This document shows positions 61,788 through 64,000 of a stretch of DNA of 64,000 bases, piece by piece. Each line of letters opens with the position of its first letter. The stretch's first letter is position 1. The translations under genes were made by a program, and so were the position numbers. Source of the stretch: Clostridiales bacterium. Its GTDB lineage: Bacteria; Bacillota; Clostridia; Christensenellales; Borkfalkiaceae. Below the pieces are notes generated by a model that did not search any database, was not told where the DNA came from, and saw only the letters and a program-made list of their open reading frames with translations. The DNA is taken from positions 1 through 64,000 of the forward strand of contig SVIB01000003.1 in assembly GCA_015055505.1 (NCBI GenBank), given 5' to 3'.

Positions 61788-62543
61788 ATGAGAATTTTAA
61801 CGATAGGCAACAGTTTTTCGGACGACGCCACGGAGTATTTGTACGAAATAGTAAAATCGGCAAACGGTTGCGAGTGTTTATATATTGGAAATCTTGTTTA
61901 CGGCGGATGCTCGTTAAATCAGCATTTGCAGTTTTTTAAAGAGGGTAGCGCCGTATACGAGTATAGGACTAATAGCGGTGACGGATGGCATACAAAACCT
62001 AACGCGACTGCGTTAGATTGTTTGCTTGACGGCGAGTGGGATATTATTTCCTTTCAGCAAGCAAGCGGTTATAGCGGTAAAGCCGAAAGTTACGACTGTT
62101 TACACGAATTTACCGACTTAGTTAGAGAAAAAGTTGGCAATAAGCCTAAATTTGTATGGCACATGACGTGGGCTTATTCTACTTCTGCCGACCATCCGCA
62201 CTTTGAGTGGTACGGTAAAGACCAAGAAAAAATGTACGGCGACATTGTTCAGTCGGTAAAGGAAAAGATTTTGCCCTTTACCGAAATAAAAGCAATCGCC
62301 CCAAGCGGAGTCAGTGTACAACTTGCAAGAAATACAGGGCTTAACGGCGTTGGTTATGAACTTACGCGCGACGGATTCCATCTCGATTACGGTGTGGGAA
62401 GATATTTGGCGGGGCTTACGCTTGCAAAATTCTTTATAGGTGTGGACTTGGATAAGGTAACCTTTAAACCCGACGGCGTAACCGAAGAAATGGCAGAAGA
62501 GGCAAAGGCTTGCGTAAACACGGCAGGTCAAAAAATACAGTAG
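61788..62543 (+). CDS. DUF4886 / SGNH-like protein
   Basis: 251 residues. MRILTIGNSFSDDATEYL is the SGNH-type block I (GNSFS nucleophile), then GGCSLNQHL, WDIISFQQASGY and DGFHLDYGVGRYLAG (catalytic Asp and His). This matches DUF4886, found in glycan-utilisation clusters and thought to be esterase-like. It follows the fucosidase by 28 nt without a strong ribosome site (GGGAAAATT). An esterase acting on host glycans, for example sialic-acid or sugar acetyl groups, is possible but unproven. Confidence 0.8.
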   Translation: MRILTIGNSFSDDATEYLYEIVKSANGCECLYIGNLVYGGCSLNQHLQFFKEGSAVYEYRTNSGDGWHTKPNATALDCLLDGEWDIISFQQASGYSGKAESYDCLHEFTDLVREKVGNKPKFVWHMTWAYSTSADHPHFEWYGKDQEKMYGDIVQSVKEKILPFTEIKAIAPSGVSVQLARNTGLNGVGYELTRDGFHLDYGVGRYLAGLTLAKFFIGVDLDKVTFKPDGVTEEMAEEAKACVNTAGQKIQ

Positions 62544-62561
62544 AAAAAGAGGGTGGAGCAA

Positions 62562-63071
62562 ATGAGTAAAAAAATACAACGAAAAAAAGAAATGATTAAA
62601 TTTATAATGAAAGTAGGAATAGGGTTGTTTTTTGGCGGAATACTGTTGACGTTAATCGGGCTTATTGCGCAAAAAACGGCTCTCACGGTTGTTGGAGTGT
62701 TGGTGCTGATAATAGGCGCTTTTTTATACGTATACGAAATGCCGGTCGTTCATGAAATAAAGGAACTTGAAAAAGTTTGCGACTGCGTAAAAAGTAAGGG
62801 CGTTTCTACTGAGAAGGATATTGCCAGCCAATTATCCGTAACCGAAAAAAAGGCAAGGGATTTAATTGATAAAGCGTTTAGGGCGGAAATGCTTTTAGGA
62901 TACGTACGTAAAGGGCAGTCCGTATATCTTTACGAAGAATACGTTTCTCAAAAGGAGCAAAGCGGAAAAATAGCAATAGCAATAAACTGTCAAAGTTGCG
63001 GAGCGTCGTTTAAAGGTTTTAAGGGAGAAGTAAATCAGTGTCCGTACTGCGCAAGTTGTTATAATGCGTAA
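62562..63071 (+). CDS. small membrane protein with winged-helix-like part and zinc ribbon
   Basis: 169 residues from the ATG at 62562 (GGGTGGAG in front); the GTG of the track is upstream. Two membrane segments (about 15-60), a helical region resembling a winged helix (VSTEKDIASQLSVTEKKARDLIDKAFRAEML) and a C-terminal zinc ribbon (CQSCGASF...CPYCASC). It could be a membrane-anchored regulator or a sensor. Family not identified. Confidence 0.65.
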   Translation: MSKKIQRKKEMIKFIMKVGIGLFFGGILLTLIGLIAQKTALTVVGVLVLIIGAFLYVYEMPVVHEIKELEKVCDCVKSKGVSTEKDIASQLSVTEKKARDLIDKAFRAEMLLGYVRKGQSVYLYEEYVSQKEQSGKIAIAINCQSCGASFKGFKGEVNQCPYCASCYNA

Positions 63072-63104
63072 AATTAAATTGTGCGAAGTTTTTTTTGATT
63101 TCGC

Positions 63105-63134
63105 TTGACGGACGGCAAGGTGAAATGTGATAAT
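63105..63134 (+). promoter_or_regulatory. promoter for the gene at 63224
   Basis: TTGACG, 18-nt spacer, GATAAT with TGT; leader of about 85 nt. Confidence 0.55.
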
Positions 63135-63223
63135 ATAAGAGTAAAATGCAAAAAGTTATACTAAATTGTAAATAACCCGTTTAGTATAGCAAGGCGTTTT
63201 AAATAAACAAAGGAGAAAAATTT

Positions 63224-63754
63224 ATGCAACTTAAGTATGGGGTAAATGAAGTAGTTCTTAAATCTTGGGACTACGCAAAAGCAGGAAATGCTATGGAGAG
63301 GGACAAGAAAAACTGTAGTTTAGTAGTTACTAACAAGAGGATTATTTCTTCAATCGAGGACAAAAAGTCTTTACACCGTGAAGAAATTCCGCTTAGCGAA
63401 GTACACGGTATTGAGGGTAACTTTAAGCACAACAAGTCTATTTGGACGGTTATTAAACTTATAATCGGTATTATTTGGAGTATTACTATTATCGGTTTGA
63501 TTTTAGGCGGTATTAAAATGATTAAAAGTGCGATTGCTCAAATGAGAGCGTGTGTATTTAATCTTGTAATTACGACTAACGGCGGAAACGGCGATCCGTT
63601 GTCTATAGGCGCAAAAGGTGCGGCTGCTCAAACCAGACGTTTTCATTTCTTTTCAAGAAGCGTAAACAAATTTAAAGTATACGTAGACAAAGACGTAGCA
63701 AGAGAAATTCTTGACGAAATAGGTTCAGTAGTGTTGGACGTAAAAGAAAGATAA
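63224..63754 (+). CDS. membrane protein with PH-like fold, unknown function
   Basis: 176 residues. The N-terminal LVVTNKRIISSIEDKKSLHREEIPLSEVHGIEG has the strand pattern of bacterial PH-like (bPH) domains ('V.TNKRI'), interrupted by a strongly hydrophobic hairpin (about 72-100). After that a second strand-rich part ends in DVAREILDEIGSVVLDVK. The role is unknown. AAAGGAG precedes the start, and a perfect terminator follows. Confidence 0.65.
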   Translation: MQLKYGVNEVVLKSWDYAKAGNAMERDKKNCSLVVTNKRIISSIEDKKSLHREEIPLSEVHGIEGNFKHNKSIWTVIKLIIGIIWSITIIGLILGGIKMIKSAIAQMRACVFNLVITTNGGNGDPLSIGAKGAAAQTRRFHFFSRSVNKFKVYVDKDVAREILDEIGSVVLDVKER

Positions 63755-63760
63755 AAATTT

Positions 63761-63797
63761 AAGCCCGTTTTGGCGACGCCAAAACGGGCTTTTTTTC
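63761..63797 (+). terminator. strong terminator
   Basis: AGCCCGTTTTGGC pairs with GCCAAAACGGGCT (13 bp, 3-nt loop) followed by TTTTTT. Confidence 0.92.
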
Positions 63798-63810
63798 ACG
63801 CAATAAGTCA

Positions 63811-63825
63811 ATAATCGACTTATAG
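63811..63825 (-). repeat. dispersed stop-codon-proximal repeat, copy 15
   Basis: ATAATCGACTTATAG on plus, 5 nt after the stop of the AraC gene on the minus strand. Confidence 0.85.
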
Positions 63826-63829
63826 ACGG

Positions 63830-64000
63830 CTATTTGCTTAGAGATTTTTTGTATTCCATAGGCGTTGCGCCTACTTCTTTCGTAAAAGTTTTTGAAAAAT
63901 GCTGTAAGGACGAAAAACCTAAATCGTTTGCGATTTTAGAAAAAGAAGAGCCCCTTTTGATTAATTTTTTAGCACGGTCAATCTTCATAGAGGTAAAAGC
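63830..64000 (-). CDS. AraC-family transcriptional regulator, C-terminal part
   Basis: The last 56 residues are visible; the rest lies beyond the window. The reverse strand encodes MKIDRAKKLIKRGSSFSKIA and DLGFSSLQHFSKTFTKEVGATPMEYKKS, the second helix-turn-helix of AraC/XylS regulators. It is not in the ORF track. The target genes are not in view; it converges on the PH-like gene. Confidence 0.9.
   Translation of the reverse strand, partial: AFTSMKIDRAKKLIKRGSSFSKIANDLGFSSLQHFSKTFTKEVGATPMEYKKSLSK

Overview
The window looks like a chromosomal segment of an uncultured, gut-type, low-GC Gram-positive bacterium (class Clostridia). Evidence: the standard bacterial code, with TGA used as a stop inside the prfB frameshift site; Firmicutes-type promoters (TTGACA-17-TATAAT, very often with an extended TGN -10); a Bacillus-like tRNA-Ile2; RqcH, DUF1292 and YitT proteins; and a carbohydrate set (GH28, GH43, GH112, GH29, CE4) suited to plant or host glycans. 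The exact family cannot be fixed from sequence alone. Core genes prefer C-ending codons (GAC, AAC, TAC). The first 7.5 kb, the IS element and the toxin-antitoxin pair are richer in A/T-ending codons, which suggests transfer.

Layout. 1-7.5 kb: a tightly packed operon that enters the window from the left, with a Z1-like protein (C-terminus), a DUF4420 PD-(D/E)XK nuclease, AIPR, three unrecognised proteins, a Nudix hydrolase and a GHKL ATPase fused to a Shedu-like nuclease domain. It resembles the MutL/Z1/DUF4420/AIPR ('MZA') anti-phage loci, with an extra module I do not recognise as described. 7.6-9.7 kb: a ribbon-helix-helix-like regulator with a BCP peroxiredoxin, an SGNH hydrolase and a DUF4177-like protein. 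10-35.6 kb: housekeeping genes (ABC-F, galE, comF, secA, prfB with +1 frameshift, tsaD, ygiQ-like, nrdR, rqcH, tig-clpP-clpX, an IS200-type element inserted at the end of typA, asparaginase, an ABC exporter, GNAT, deoB). 35.7-36.3 kb: six tRNA genes (Pro, Ile2, Asp, Phe, Thr, Tyr). 36.7-38.1 kb: an XRE protein and a DUF3990 ADP-ribosyltransferase-like protein forming a toxin-antitoxin module. 39-54.6 kb: a carbohydrate locus with two internal break points (a LacI regulator joined to a truncated solute-binding protein, and a truncated Ig-like surface protein joined to a truncated esterase). 54.6-57.3 kb: thrC, a small HTH gene and a tandem 210-bp repeat containing copies of the 3' end of tRNA-Arg(CCG). 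57.3-64 kb: DUF1292, mnmA, a TMEM164/YwaF-like protein, a PHP phosphatase-like gene with a GH29 fucosidase, a DUF4886 protein, two small membrane proteins and the end of an AraC regulator.

Two signals run across the whole window. First, a ~15-bp sequence, CTATAAGTCGATTAWT, occurs in at least 14 places, nearly always within about 15 nt of a stop codon and in either orientation. It is absent from the defence island. Second, many genes carry near-consensus promoters, and some of these overlap perfect palindromes that look like operators (SGNH hydrolase, toxin-antitoxin). The carbohydrate genes together suggest cleavage of pectin or host glycans, import by an ABC or MFS system, and phosphorolysis of galactosyl disaccharides by GH112. 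The broken solute-binding gene implies that the ABC importer is not functional as assembled.
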